DNA from: Anaeramoeba flamelloides
Lineage: Eukaryota > Metamonada > Anaeramoebidae
Reading direction: 5' to 3'
Assembly: GCA_027625915.1 (NCBI GenBank)
Contig: JANTQA010000070.1
Span: 4,531,001 to 4,595,000, forward strand
DNA length: 64,000 nt
Made by a program: the position numbers and the translations under genes. The notes beneath the pieces are model-generated. The model saw nothing but the letters and a program-made list of their open reading frames with translations. It was not told where the DNA came from and did not search any database. Of the stretch, positions 12,520 to 29,806 are shown piece after piece (positions within the stretch are counted from its first letter, which is position 1; each line of letters begins with the position of its first letter).

Positions 12520-14716
12520 GAGAATTCAAAAAAAAAAAAAAAAAAGGAAATTAAGAGTGCAATTCACACATCTTTGCTAATTATACTAATATTGAAAGTT
12601 TTTTATTGTAAAATAAAATTAAAATTTTTTTACAGACTTAAAACAGCTAAAAGAATCAAAATAATATATTTCAGCCAACTTGGAATTAATTTTAATTTTT
12701 GTAAAATATAGATTACATTTGTTCATCTTTTCGTTTTTTTTTCATTTAATTTTTTGAATTACCAAACTTGTGTAGTTTCATCGAAATAATTTTTTGGAAC
12801 TATTAATATTATTTTAAAGTTTAGTTCTTTAAAATAACAAGTACTCATATAAAATTAGTTGATGACATCTAACAATTTGTTCGATCAATAATTCCTAAAG
12901 GAATTAAAATAATTTTTACAAATATTTTTTTGTGAACCACCTCCAAATTTTTTAACATACTCTTTTTTTATAATTATTAATAATTATTTATTTTTTGAAT
13001 TTTGGATTGCGGATTTATAAAAAAGTGTTAACATTTCAACCACAAAAAGTTCGAAATAGGTATGTCTTCTATCACACCTTAAATGTTTTTTTTTTTTTTT
13101 TTTCAAAAAAGTAGATTTGGGTGTTTTCCAAAATTTTAAATTACTATTTTGAATAAAAAACGAATAAATAATCTATCATTGTCAACAACCGAAAGTGCTT
13201 TTTTGTTAATAAATTATTAAATTAGCATTTATCCACAAAAGTGTAAATTAAATTATGAAAAGTTAGACCTTTATCGAGACGTTAAAAAGTTTGAAATTTC
13301 TAATTATTATTTTTTTTTTTTCAATTTGCTATATTTTTTTAAAAACAGTATAATATAATATTTTATAAAATGAAAAAAAAATTGGGATATAAATTCTATT
13401 TTTATATCTGAAAATTGAGTAAAAATATTTTAAAATCAAATAACCTTGAAAAGTTTTTGAAAATAACTAAAAAATAATTATTTTTTAAAAAGTTTGTTGT
13501 TTTTTATCTCCAAATTTATATTCAAGATAATTCGTATATCTTTTTAACATTTTTTTCTATTTCAAGTTTCCAGAACAAACCAAAATGAGTGAAAGAGTTT
13601 TTATCAAAATTTACTTTTTTATCTTTCTTGACTCTTATAAATTAACAAAGTGAATTTGTGAATAAGAAAGTTATTATTCTTTATTAAAACATTAATAAAA
13701 TGTTTTTTTTTACAAATGATTATAACACCACAATGAAAATTCTTCCCGAAAATTATTCAACTTTGTTTTGTTCGATTCACATTTGTTTTCAGAAAATTAA
13801 TTTTTTCTCAAAAGAGTTTAATCAGGTTGTTATCAAATAAGACTATTTGTTGCAAAATAAATCGAAAATAATTTTCATACAGCTTTCCAATAAAATATAA
13901 TCTATGAAATAATATATTTCAACATTTTAATAATTAAAATCAGCTTAAATTATTAATAACCCTTTTAGAATTAGAAATTTTAGTGATTTATTTTAGTTTT
14001 GGGATGGTTTTTTTTTTAAAAAGACTAATGAAAATTTTGATCTTTTTCTTTTACAATAAACAATCTAAGTGAGATTTTTAATAACTTCTGATTCAATAGT
14101 TTTCTTATTAATTGATATATTTTATTGATAATTATTTTTATTCAAGTACACTTTCTTTGAGACCAAAAGAGATTTCTAAATACTCAATTATGCTTTTGAA
14201 GAGTATTAAAATGAGATTTTATCTCAAAGGTCGGGAGGAAACTTTATACAATTTTTAAAAATATCATATTTTTTATTGATTTTATCAAGTTTTTAGGGTG
14301 TGTCCAACAAATAATTAATAAAATATTTGGGTACTTGAAATTAATTTTTTTATTTGTTTATTGGATAATAACAACATCAAAGTCATTTTGTTACTGAAAT
14401 GCAGATATTACAACAATTAACAACTTGAATTCATTTTTTATCAGCTTGCGTTCACCTTTGAACATTTTTATTATATTAAATATTAAGACGAATTAAACGG
14501 TAAATTTTTTTTTTCTGATTTGGATATTACTGTGTGCATATTAATTTATTTACAATAAAAAACGGATGGTTTAGATTTGTTATTTAAAGTCTTAAGTACT
14601 TTAAGAAGAAGATTATAAATGATGTCGGTTTTGTGAATAAAGTGAAATTGAAGAAAAAAAAATTCTCAAAATCATTTTTTTAAAACATTTAAAATTATAT
14701 TTCGGGTCGAGTGTTT

Positions 14717-17700
14717 ATGAATCCTAATAACCACCCAAATATCCTTATTGGAAGCACTTCAACAGAAAACACATCGGCAATTGACACAAATTTTAATTTG
14801 CTTGTCTTTGGGTGCCAGACAAATGTTGTAGTGTATGATTTAGAAAAGCAAAACATTATCCATATCTTACAAAAGCACACCAAGCAAGTGACCCAAATTC
14901 AGATCTGTCCAACTTCGTTGTCCTTTGAAACTTTGTACTGTGGCACCCTCTATTGTGCTGTGTCTGGTGATACAGATGGTAATTGTGTCTTATGGAATCT
15001 GAGCAGTGGCAAACCGCTCTTTGTCATCAAGAATAAAAAAAAAAATCAGGGTGTGCCAATTATCAAATTTTCGTGGTTAAAAAGATTTGAGAATGATCAA
15101 AGGACCGAATACCTTTTAATTACAAGGCAAAATGGAAAATTTGAGTTGTACGACTTCTCTGGAACAAGTTATTCTGGGAAGGAAAGGTTAAATCCTAAAC
15201 TACTTTGGAAGAGAAACTTGAAAATCGACATCCAAGATTTTTATATGTCGTCTGCCTCACCCCAAAAAGGTTTTGTTTATAGCCTGTCAGATCGGGTGAC
15301 AGTTTTCTATTCAAATACGAATCTGCTAAAAACACCAATAACACACTCAAGTATTGTTTACAAGCTGATACCAAATTTAAATAACAATTCTGCTTCCTTT
15401 CAGATCCAAAAACAAATCAAAAGGAAAAACAACGGTATCCAACAACAACAGCAGCAACAGAAACAGCAACAGCAACCAGATCCACAACAAGCACTCACAC
15501 CAAAACAAAAACGTAAACAAAAAAAAAAACAAAAACAACAACAAAAACAACAACAAAATTTGAATCAGAAGCAAACGAAAATTATGGATGCAAATAAATT
15601 TCATATTGCAAAAAATGGGATTATTAAAATATACTCCTACCCTTTTGACAAAAGCATTATCTTTATCCTTTGCCCCAAGGAATTCTTTTGCTTTGATTTA
15701 AAAACAAACAAAATAATCAACTCGATCACCATATTTTCAACACCCGAATTTAACATGATCCAATTTTCTAAAACATTCCAATCCATTTTCTATGGGATAC
15801 ACTCAACCTGTGGGTTAAGTGTTTGGTCTTTTAATAAAGAGAAATCTGATATCGTCATGTTGGGATTTTCTTCTGGCCAAAAAATATTTCACCAAATGTA
15901 TGGTTCCTCTTTGCACAATTTAAGCTTTGTAGTCAACTCTGGCATTAGTGACGTTCTTTCGGTAATTGTTGGCAATGGGTTAATGTAACTATTATTATTA
16001 TTATTATTATTTTTTTCAAAAAACTCATTTCTGTCAGATTATGTTTTTTGCTATTTTTTTTGACAAGCAAATTCATGTAAGGGACTAGTGTCTATTATAT
16101 TTTTTTTTGACCAATTTCTAAATAAGGATTCCTGATCTAGAAATATGTTTAATATTGAAAATAAACAGGTATTATAAATCTAAGTAATTGGCAAAATATT
16201 TTCACAATCTCCATTAAATTTAGGTAAAAAAATTTAATAGAGATTAGTACCTTAACTGGGATTTTATTTTAAAAATTTTCATTGTATTTTTATTAAGATA
16301 CACTATTTAAACATTCACTCATTTACAGCCATTCTGGCCCCACCGTGGAAATTTACAATGTACATACAAATTGATTGCCCGAAGATAAAATTATATTTTA
16401 TGAAATGGAAAATCCAATTTCTATCATACCATAAGACAAAAATTTCAATTTCTATTATAGTATTTAAAAAAAAATACAGGACATGAAAATAATCTGAGGA
16501 AAGATTTTTAATTGTTAGTATTAGGAAAATTGTTGTGTAATTGCTTTTATTTGAAATCAAAACCTTTTTTTTTATAGAATCAAACTTTGAAAATAATAAC
16601 TCACCCACTTATTAGTATGATGATTAATTAAATTAAACTTGTTCAAAACACTATCCAATCAATTAAAAAACAAGAATAAAAATTATCATTTTCCAAACCT
16701 AGCAAACTTCAATAAAACTCGATTTTTTTTCAAAATCGGTAGATCTACTTAGATTATCAAATAATTAAATGAGTATTCTATAGGTACGCCATTTTAATGA
16801 ACTTTAGGTAGGTTTATTACTTAAGTTCATAAAAAATTTGGTTATTTATAAAAAGGATTTGATTTCAAATAAAAGCAATTACACAACAATTTTACTAATA
16901 TTAACAATTAAAAATCTTTCCCCAGATTATTTTCATGTCAGGTGTTTTTTTCTAATACTCTACAGCTATTTTTAAAAAATTGAGTTTTTTTTGATTTAAA
17001 CAGCCATTTACAATCTACCAAGGAATTTTTGAGGAAACAAAATTTATTTTTCAAGATGAACTTTGTTCTTAATTTAAAAAAAGTTAAAAAAATTAATGAA
17101 CATAACTAATTTGTTTCATCTAAAAATTCATGTTAGCCTTGAAAAGGATGTAAGCCATACCCAAAAAAATTAAAAGAAAGAAAGAAATTCAAGATCCCAA
17201 AAAATCAAAATTATAATTGGGGAAAGCGTATTTTAAAATTAATTTTTGTGGGTTTCTTATTTTTGAAGTAATTTTAATTATTATTATTATTACTAAAGTG
17301 TAAATTAAACTCTAGATACCCTTTGACTTAAATTCTAACCTAGAAGGACATTTAAGCATAAAATCATTTTCTTTAATGATTATTCATAGAAGTACATACC
17401 CAAAATTAATACTATGAATAAAAAGTAAAAACAAAAAATTGATAAAAAAATAAGAAAAAAAAACAAAAAAGAAATTTAAAAAAAAAGTTCAGAAGAAGAA
17501 ATTGGTTTAAAAAAAAAACAAAAAAAAAAAAAAAACACCAATAATATCTAATTTAAATTAAGAATACCCAAAATCACAGTCACAATACTTTTTGTTAATT
17601 TGATTTAATTTGGTAGTGATCATGAATGCAAATTTGGTGGGGATTGTTGTTTTGTTCTTTTAATTTCTTTTTTTCTTTTTGAATCTTTTTTTCTTAAAAC

Positions 17701-20700
17701 CTTTGGTATTTTTTGCCTTTGATTTTTTTTTATTTTATTTTTAAGTTACTCGTACGATCTTGTTTCAATATCACAGTATCTAATTATTGATAAGTAACGA
17801 CTTGGATCTTTTTTTTTGTAACTCTTCTCCCCACTATAAAAAAAATTCAGAAAAAATTGAAATTTTAATTAAGAAGAAAAATTGATCGTTGAATTAGATT
17901 TTTAGGAACAAAAAATTGTTTCAATACATGAGAATATATTCTCATACAAAATATTATTTAATTTAAATGGCATACAGCTGGTGTTAATTTAATACCTTTC
18001 TTTATTTAACAATTTATTCTTATTTTTATTTTTATTTTTTTATATTTAAATTTCTAAATAATAATTTAATAAAGTTTAAAGTTCCAATTTCCAAAAATTG
18101 GCATTAATTTTTTAGAAATTGAAAAAAACTGTGGCGAAGTACAAGAAAAATTCAATTCAGAAAATAATAATCTTTTCCAACTAATTGGCATGTCTGAATT
18201 CATTAGAAAAAAGCCAACTTGTATTTCAATAATATCGAATGAAAAAAATAATAAAAATTTGTTAGCCATCGGTAACAAAAAGGGCATATTACAAATTTAT
18301 GATCTAAATACCTTTGAAGTTGTACAATCGCTAAAAATCTTTTATACAACAATTACTGGCTTAATTTGGATAAATGAAGAATGCGTCATAGCATATACCG
18401 ACAAACCAAATAAAAATAAAAGAACACAGGCTTTGGATTCTATCTGTTTAATTGATTTAGAAAGTGGGATTAATCATTTTTTACAAATTCTTGAAGCAAA
18501 AGTCAACGATTCTATCAAAAATATATATTTGTCTCCTAAAAAACGATATTTAGCAATAATTTTTTCATCAAATCATTATGGAATTTATGATTTATTTAAT
18601 TTAAATAATAATTTTAGTTATTCCCAATTTAAACAATCAATACAAACCTTTTCTTGGGATACTAGCACTAAATTAGTGAAAAGGGAACAATATTATATAA
18701 CATTTCAAAATGATCCACAAATCATGTGTTATTACATTTTTAATAATTCTATTGTAGAAAAATCCCCATTAGTTATTGACAGAAATTTATTTTTTTCCTC
18801 TTCATTTATAATTCAAAATAAAGATTTCTTATTCCAAACAGTAAACAATCATATTTATCATTATCAAAGATATTTAAAAACATTATATTTAATCGACTTT
18901 AATATTCGAAAAGAAATCAGAAAAGTTATTATTGGTCCATCTTTTAATTTACAAAGAATTTTTTTTATTTGGAAAGATCAAACTTTCTCTTGTTTTGATA
19001 TTTATAAAAAACAGGAAATTTTATTAACGCCCAATTTTAATAAATTACTAGTGACAGATATTTGCTTTTACTCTTGGGATATAGTTTATTTCCTTTTAAT
19101 AGATGGTTCAATCAAAATTTATAATTTTAAAAAAGAAAAATATAAAAAGCTATTGAAAAGAAGGAAAAATGAAAAAATAAGGAATAAAATTAAAAATAAA
19201 TTTTCACACAATCGTGAGAATACAAAAATCAATAATATTGACAATATCAATAAAACAAAAATAATATTAAACAAAATTGTACATTCAAAAAAATCTAATT
19301 GTCCAATATTTTATCATCCAAAATTGGGGTTGGCATTAAAAATTTTTTTACAGTTTGACTTTTGTAATGATAAGAAAGTCAATGGTAATGAAAATATTAA
19401 TGATAAAAATTTAAAATATCAGGATATAGAAAAAGATAATAATAAAGAACAAATAAAAGAAAGGGAAAGGGGAAAAGAAGAAAAAAAAAAAAAAGAAGAA
19501 AAAAAAGAAGAAGATAACTATAAAAATAAATATAAATATAAAGATGAAAAAGATGAAAAAGAAAAAGATGAAAAAGAAATAGAAGAAATAGAAGAAAAAA
19601 ATAATAAAGAAGAAAGAGAAGAAGAAGAAGAAGAAGAAGAAGAAGAAGAAAAAGAAATAGAAGAAACAGAAGAAAAAGAAGAAGAAGAAGAAGAAGAAGA
19701 AGACAAAGAAGAAGAAGAAGAAGATAAACAAAAAAGAGAAGAAATTTTTGAAAATGCCGTATTGAATGAAATTAGAAATCTATCTCAAGATTTTTTAAAT
19801 GAAATCAGTGGTTGTAATGATTTAATTTCAAAATATATTCTAATTGCAAAATATTTTGATAACAAAGAAGAAGTTTTCTTTTGGCAACTTTTAAGAAAAT
19901 TTTGTTTAAAAATTAAAAAAAAAGAAGAAAAAATGGAAAGGAAAAGAAAAATAAAAGAAAAAAAGATTCAAAAGAAAATTCAAAAGATTCAAAAAAAAAT
20001 AGAACAATTTAATCATAAAATAATAAGTTTCCAAACAATTAATTATTATAAGGGTTATAAATTAAAAAAAAAGCTTTTGAAAATAAAAAAAAAAATCTAT
20101 TATTTAGAAACCAAAAGTCAAAAATATAAAATTATTAATGCTCATGATAAAATTAAAGAGTTAATGCTCCATTTAGACAATATAGTAAACAAAATTAATA
20201 TACTGGAAAATATACCAAAAAGATTAACAGAAATGATCAAACCGAACCTTATTCCACAATCACTTGAACTATTAAAGTCAAAAAAAAATCTTTATCTATA
20301 TTGCAAACTTAAAAATCAAAGAAAATATTCTGATAATACACCTTTGGAACATATGTTTAATAAAGCAAAAAGTTTAAATGAATTATTTATTTTAGATGAT
20401 AAACAGAAAGTATTAAGTTATTTTGTTAGCAAATTGACTAAAAATTTCAATCATGAAACAACCTTTTCAAATATCTTGAAATCCTGTATCCTTCATTCAA
20501 GAATTGATAAAAAATATTATAATTTGGAAATAAGAAAATCAATATTAAAACAGTTAAAAGTAAACTTTATGGAAGGCATGCAGTTATTATATTTGTTCGA
20601 TGATTATATTGAAATTAGTAACCAGCTCATGATCAGAGGAGATTGGAAACAGGCGATCATCATTGCCAAAATTCATTTACAACAATATCAAATTCAACAG

Positions 20701-20979
20701 ATCATTAGTGGGTATATTACGGAATTATTTAGTAAAAATAATTATTGGAAGGCTATATTATTCTCCATTTCCATTCAAAAATTCGACCTTACAATACAAT
20801 TTTTATCACAAATAAACAGACCAGATTTATGTTTGCTATTAATAAAATATTGCAAGTCCGTGAAAATTAAAATTTGGAATAAAGATCATTCCGTTTTAAT
20901 AAATAAAATTACCAAACAATTCCAATTATTGATTCAAGATTTGGGAATTAATATTAAGAATAAAAATAAAATGATTTGA
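14717..20979 (+). CDS. WDR11: WDR11 (WD-repeat protein 11), two exons
   Basis: Exon 1 is 14717-15984 and exon 2 is 18075-20979; AT+T restores Ile at the junction, giving 1,390 aa (human about 1,224). Exon 1 holds the first beta-propeller: LLVFGCQTNVVVYDLE, DTDGNCVLWNLSSGK, then a Gln-rich insert, then CPKEFFCFDLKTNK. Exon 2 begins ILKFQFPK and continues with the second propeller (LLAIGNKKGILQIYDL). A Lys/Glu repeat insert lies near residues 870-980, and a helical C terminus follows: NKEEVFFWQL, EGMQLLYLFDDY, GDWKQAIIIAKI. These last blocks match WDR11's C-terminal helices. The family acts in endosome-to-Golgi traffic and cilium-linked signalling. The ATG at 14717 is preferred over an upstream GTG. 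The 2,090-bp intron explains why two open frames look like separate genes. Confidence 0.9.
16459..16975. mobile_element. Family A MITE (A2) in WDR11 intron
   Basis: The two ends are near-perfect inverted copies for about 80 bp: the left end reads GACATGAAAATAATCTGAGG and the complement of the right end reads GACATGAAAATAATCTGGGG. The interior matches A1 and A3. It has no coding potential. Flanking duplication could not be fixed because the outer ends are T/A-rich. Confidence 0.8.
17290..17840 (-). mobile_element. Family C retroelement, reversed (C2)
   Basis: Read on the minus strand, the head starts near 17835 (AGAAGAGTTAC, CCAAGTCGTTACTTATC) and continues through ATCATTGCATTCATGATCAC-like sequence to a LINE-like tail ending near 17290 (TTAATTTACACTTTAG). 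The order of blocks is the same as in C3 and C4. It is more diverged than those copies. Confidence 0.65.
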
Positions 20980-23455
20980 TTTGATTTTTATCAATTTTTC
21001 ATTTTTTTTTTTTACTAAAAAACCATTTGATTTTTATTATAATATTAAAATGATACCCTTTAACACTATTATAAATAAATTTGAAATTATAAATAGTTTT
21101 AAGTTATTTAATAATATTTTTCTAAAATATATTATCTTTTTCAAAAATAAGAACATATTTATTTTTATATGAATTAAATTGCTTTTTTAATCTTTCATTT
21201 AAGGAGGAATAAATTAAAAATATCATAAATGTATTTGTAGTCAGTATTGATTTAAATATATTTTTTTTCTCATTCAAATAAAACCACTAAATAAAATATT
21301 AATATACTCCATTTCACTTAAAGGTGACAAACCAAAAACAAAAATTTCACATTTTTTTTGACGAATCAACCCAATTTATGGTTTTTTAGAGATAAGAGAA
21401 ATAATTAAATTTCGATTAGAGTCGATATTCATAAAAGAAAATTCTGAACAAACTATAAATTTCCAAAAAAAAATGTTAAACAAAATTGTGACACTAACAA
21501 TAGAAAACTCTCATGCAAATCTTAAATTCTTTCGAAAATAAAAATTGTTAACTATTAACTTTTTTAATAGTAAATGTTTGAGTTTTAAAAGAAATTATAA
21601 AGCCTTAATTTCGAAAAAGTTAATTTGGAGTTTTTACCATTTTTTTTTCAAATTGACTTTTTTATAATTGAATAAAAAAGAAAAAAAAAAACAAAAAAAA
21701 AAACAAAAAAATCAAGAAAAAAATTGAAAAATGAGAAAAAATGATTTTGATCTAAAAATTGAAATTTGATATTCAGAAGAATAATAAATAAAACTCATAG
21801 AAAGTATTCTATTTCTTCAATAGAACTGAGCCCCTATGACTGAAAAAGAGTTTTGTTGGTGAAAACTTTTTTACTCTCTCTGTTTTGAAATGTGGTTTGA
21901 AAAAATTGAAATATCTTTAACTAAATATTAACAAAGAGTGTATTTTGGTAACCACTGTATCAATTTACTCTAACAAGTTTTGACAATTTCTTTTTTCTTC
22001 TCTTAGTAAATAGTTGTATTTTTACGAAAAAAAAATTTTTTTATTGATTATAAAAAATTGAATAAAAATCAAGATTTTTTTTGAAAAATTTTACCAAAAT
22101 TAATTATTAATCTCAGGTTTGGCGGTTATTCTTTATTATTGATAATCTATTTAACATATTTAACATTTACATGTGTAATCTGAATGTGTATAAGCTGTTT
22201 TCAAAACATAAAATGTATAACTATATTGAAAAATATTTAATTTGGTAATATAAATGAATTTACTATTAGGACATTATCCCATTTTAATTAGATTTTCTTT
22301 TCTTTTTTTCATTATTTTGTAAAGATTATTTAATTGATACTTTCTCTTAATAAATAAATAAATGTATATCTATATTTTTAAAAGAAATAAATAGGATATT
22401 GTTAAAATTCAAAAAATTAATCAAATATTGATCAGATACGAAGTCATGACCCGATGATTTTAATAAAGAAAATTATTTATTTCTTTACAAAAAAGTAGTT
22501 TTGTTGCTAAGACAAGAAAATAAATATTGAATGAATTTTTTTCTCTCAAAAATACCTTCAATGATAGTACTAACTTCTGCTGGAATTTTGATCATATTTT
22601 TTTAAATTTGTCAAAAAAATTATATACTGATTATTTTTGGTGACTTTCTCTAATTCCCAAAAAATAAACAAAACTACTTACTCTTTATCATGTGTTCAAA
22701 GTCTTTGCTATTTGATTGTATTTTCATAACAAATTTTTTAAAAATTTCTTGGTTCCCTTTCCAATTCATTTTTTTTTAAATAACTTACAGATGTTTGTTT
22801 GTACTTTCTTTAAAGAACTAAAGATTGAAATTTATAAAGATGCATAGCTTCTTTAAATCACAAGAAAAATATCAACCAAATAGAAGTCGAAATAGTCGAA
22901 ATGATGATCTTACAAAATGTTTCAAAAATAAAAAAAAAACGATTCAAAAAAAGGAGTGCATTAAAATACTTTTATAAACAGTGTATAAAACTTTTCAGCT
23001 AATAATTGTTAACCGTTTTCCAGATTATTCCAAAAAACTTTTTCTTCATTTTGTATTTGTCACAAAAACTGGAAAAAAAAATAATAGATCTGAATTTTAC
23101 TTTTTTGGTGACTTTTCAGGTCTTTTTTGACACGTTTTTGACTGAATTCAATAAAATATATTATTATTTTCACCAATCTCTTGAACCTCCAATCGAAATA
23201 TTATTTTTTAATCATTCGAGATCAAAAGTTGGATATATATATATATATATCGAGAAATCGGAATCTTTAAACTCAAATCAAAGTTGATGTAACAATTTTT
23301 ATTTCTCTCAAGAAAAAAAAATAAAAATACATATAATTGTTGATCTACCGTGGAAAATAATTTGAAAATTTTCATAGCGTTCAAATGAATAACAACAGTT
23401 ATTATTTATAAAAAACTTTCAAATTTTAACTTTTAAAAATTATGTTTTTTTTTAA

Positions 23456-23457
<2 letters not shown>

Positions 23458-23509
<52 letters not shown>
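23458..23509. repeat. (AT)n microsatellite
   Basis: A perfect run of 26 AT dinucleotides. Shorter TA runs occur near 23236, 42806 and 60462. Confidence 0.95.
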
Positions 23510-23511
<2 letters not shown>

Positions 23512-23749
23512 TATTTCCAATACGATTTTGAAATAATGAATATACATAATTATTGTTTGTAATTCATAAATCAAACAAAATATAAATAGGATATTTAAAT
23601 ATCTTACAGTCAGTTCGATTTTTAAGACACAAACTTCCAACAATATATAAAGTACAAAACCTATAAAAATATATTTTTAAAATAATCACAAAAATGGCAA
23701 CTATAAAAACTTGTAATTAATTCTTTATTTTCCTTTAGATTTAAAATAA

Positions 23750-24585
23750 TGAAATTTTGAAAATTAGATTATTTAAATCTTTTATATTAAGTCAATTGAA
23801 ATATGATTTAGAAATATATAATTATAAAATTACAACCCTGAATTATTTAAATTGCTGGATTAACACATTTATTACTGAAATATGCAAAATAAGCCGAAAA
23901 TGCCATTTCTTATCTATAAAACAGAATTTAAATTTGAAAATTTGGTAATTTCAATTAATATAACGAAATTCAAATTCAAAAATAAATTAAAAAATTTATC
24001 GCTGCCTTATCTGAATAAACGAAAAAAAATTAACCAAAGAATTAACCATAAAATTAATTGGAATTCAAAGAATTTAAAACTTCTAAAAAACTAAATTTAT
24101 AATTATAATTATAATGAGTTGTTAAATTCTACAACCTGGAAAGTCCAAAAATATTTCAAAATAATTAAAAAATCAAAAATATTTATTTATTGATCCAAAA
24201 TACTTATGTTATCCATCAAGCTCAACAATTCTAAAATTCAGAACATTTATTAACTGTTAATTAGATATTACTATGTAATGAATAAAAACTCAAATAATTT
24301 TGATCCTTTATGTTTAAGATCATAAAGAGATAATAGAAAATATTAATCATTTTTTATGGGTCTGTCCTTCCTATACAAAAGATATATTGATATTTTTAAA
24401 TAAATTAAAAGAATTAAATTTTAATGAAATAATTTTAAGTCAAGACAGCATAAAATTTTTTTCATTAATTAATAAGCGTAGAATCTATGATTTTACCGTT
24501 AAATTCCTGAAAGAGAATTTAAGTAAAATGACACTCTAGAGTGTAATTTACACTTCCTCATCAATAAAAAAAAAAAAATAATAAT
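23750..24585 (+). mobile_element. LINE (non-LTR retrotransposon) 3' fragment J1
   Basis: Translated pieces resemble the region downstream of a non-LTR reverse transcriptase: RLFKSFILSQLKYDLEIY, LNCWINTFITEICK, and the block ENINHFLWVCPSY with its His and Cys typical of the C-terminal knuckle. It ends with GTGTAATTTACACTTCC and an A-rich tail. A second copy lies at 37330-38065. The frame is interrupted in several places and the 5' part is missing, as expected for a 5'-truncated LINE. The clade was not assigned. Confidence 0.75.
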
Positions 24586-25020
24586 GAAATTTTACGATAA
24601 CTACTAAAAAAAAAAAATCATAAAGTATTTAATTTCGAAGGTAATATATTTTAATAATCTTGATGAAATTGAAATCAAAAGAATCTAAATGAGACGCCAT
24701 TTATATATATTAAGTTTTTCATCATCATTTGAATTCTTATTAACTTCTCTAAAATTCTAATGAATTTGATCATTTTTATAAATGATCTGAGAAATTGTTG
24801 TAATTTTGAAAAATAAAATGAAAATGTTTTATTATTTTCTTTGTTTCTTTTTTTCATATAACAAGACCAAAAATTTGTATTCTTAAAAAATCCGCTGAGG
24901 CAAAAAAAAATTCACAAATGAATATAAATTTGAAATTGTATTATACATTATTTTTACATAATAATTTATGTCTTAAAAATGGTCTTTCTAATTTCAGTAA
25001 CTAATTTGTAATTCTTTTTA

Positions 25021-25279
25021 TTACTGTTATTTTCCAATTAATAAAAGAAAATTTTTATTTCAAGTTCCAAAATGAATATTTAATTATTACTGCAAGAACC
25101 AAATTAGAATTGTGAAAATTTTGACTTAGGGTTTAACCAAGAAGTTTAATTTATTGTCTAAAAATATCATTTCTAAATGATACTCTCAAAGATCTTGGGT
25201 TTTACTTCAACTTATAAACTAGAAAAATATTTGGGAATGTACACTAATATTTTTCATTTTTTTATTGGAAAATAATAAT
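25021..25279. mobile_element. Family M short inverted-repeat element (M1)
   Basis: About 259 bp with ends TTATTTTCCAATTAATAAAA and the complementary TTTATTGGAAAATAATA. It aligns along its length with 50549-50806, for example GAAAATTTTTATTTCAA and AAAATATTT. No coding frame. Confidence 0.65.
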
Positions 25280-25560
25280 AAATTGTTTGGAATATGCTCA
25301 GATACTTCGAGAAGAAAATAAGTACTTTAACAGAATTGATCCTAAGATCCAAACACATAAATTTCATTTTTAGAGTTTTTTTTTTTGTGACTTGATAAAT
25401 ACTTTAAAAAACAAATATATCATTTGAAATCTTAAGGTTTAATATATTTAAATGTTAATTAGATAAAATCACCAATGATCTCATACAATTAAATCATTTC
25501 TTACAATTTCTCATATCATTTTTTATTATTTTTTCCTTTTGAAATACAAACTCCATTTTT

Positions 25561-29806
<4,246 letters not shown>

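Larger units (their letters stand above)
10135..12590 (+). mobile_element. Family C retroelement (C1), interrupted by K1 and H1
   Basis: The head (10140-10401) matches 46800-47060: TGAATCCCC, GGGAAGAAGAGCTA, AAAGATCAAGTGGTTACTTA, ACACGCAAGTAT. The body resumes at 11522 (ATCATGACTGTGATCTTTGG, TTCTTAATTAAA) and the tail resumes at 12520 (GGAAATTAAGAGTGCAATTC). Removing K1 and H1 with one TTAA each restores alignment with the uninterrupted copies C3 and C4. The tail resembles the 3' end of LINE J. Confidence 0.75.
9864..14716. other. Intergenic region between EXO1 and WDR11, filled with nested elements
   Basis: No host gene is visible. The left half is a family C copy split by a K and an H element (10135-12590). 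From 12590 to 14716 the DNA is AT-rich, with a possible short family E remnant near 12860-12910 (TTAGTTGATG... and GATCAATAATTCC) and a possible weak family M copy near 14090-14385. Long A and T runs are common. Confidence 0.6.
15985..18074 (+). other. WDR11 intron carrying two repeats
   Basis: A 2,090-bp intron with GTAACT donor and AATAAAG acceptor. It contains a family A element (16459-16975) and a reversed family C element (17290-17840). Between them is AT-rich DNA with A-tracts near 17450-17530. The segment GTAAGGGACTAGTGTC at 16077 looks like the end of a K-type element with its partner missing. Confidence 0.8.
20980..25560. other. Intergenic region between WDR11 and RPT5
   Basis: No host gene recognised. 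It contains an AT microsatellite (23458-23509), a 3' LINE fragment (23750-24585) and a family M element (25021-25279). The open frame at 20981-21172 is a Phe/Ile/Asn stretch directly after the WDR11 stop and has no support. The rest is AT-rich with homopolymer runs. Confidence 0.6.

Noticed and set aside
19411-19731. Poly-Phe and poly-Ser open frames opposite WDR11
   Set aside because: They are reverse-strand readings of the Lys/Glu-rich insert (GAA/GAG/AAA codons) and have no independent support.
20981-21172. Small Phe/Ile-rich protein after WDR11
   Set aside because: It starts right after the stop in AT-rich DNA, has the composition expected by chance, and shows no motif.
23750-24585. Small host genes at 23757-24094
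   Set aside because: The frames are pieces of a LINE 3' fragment that recurs at 37330-38065.
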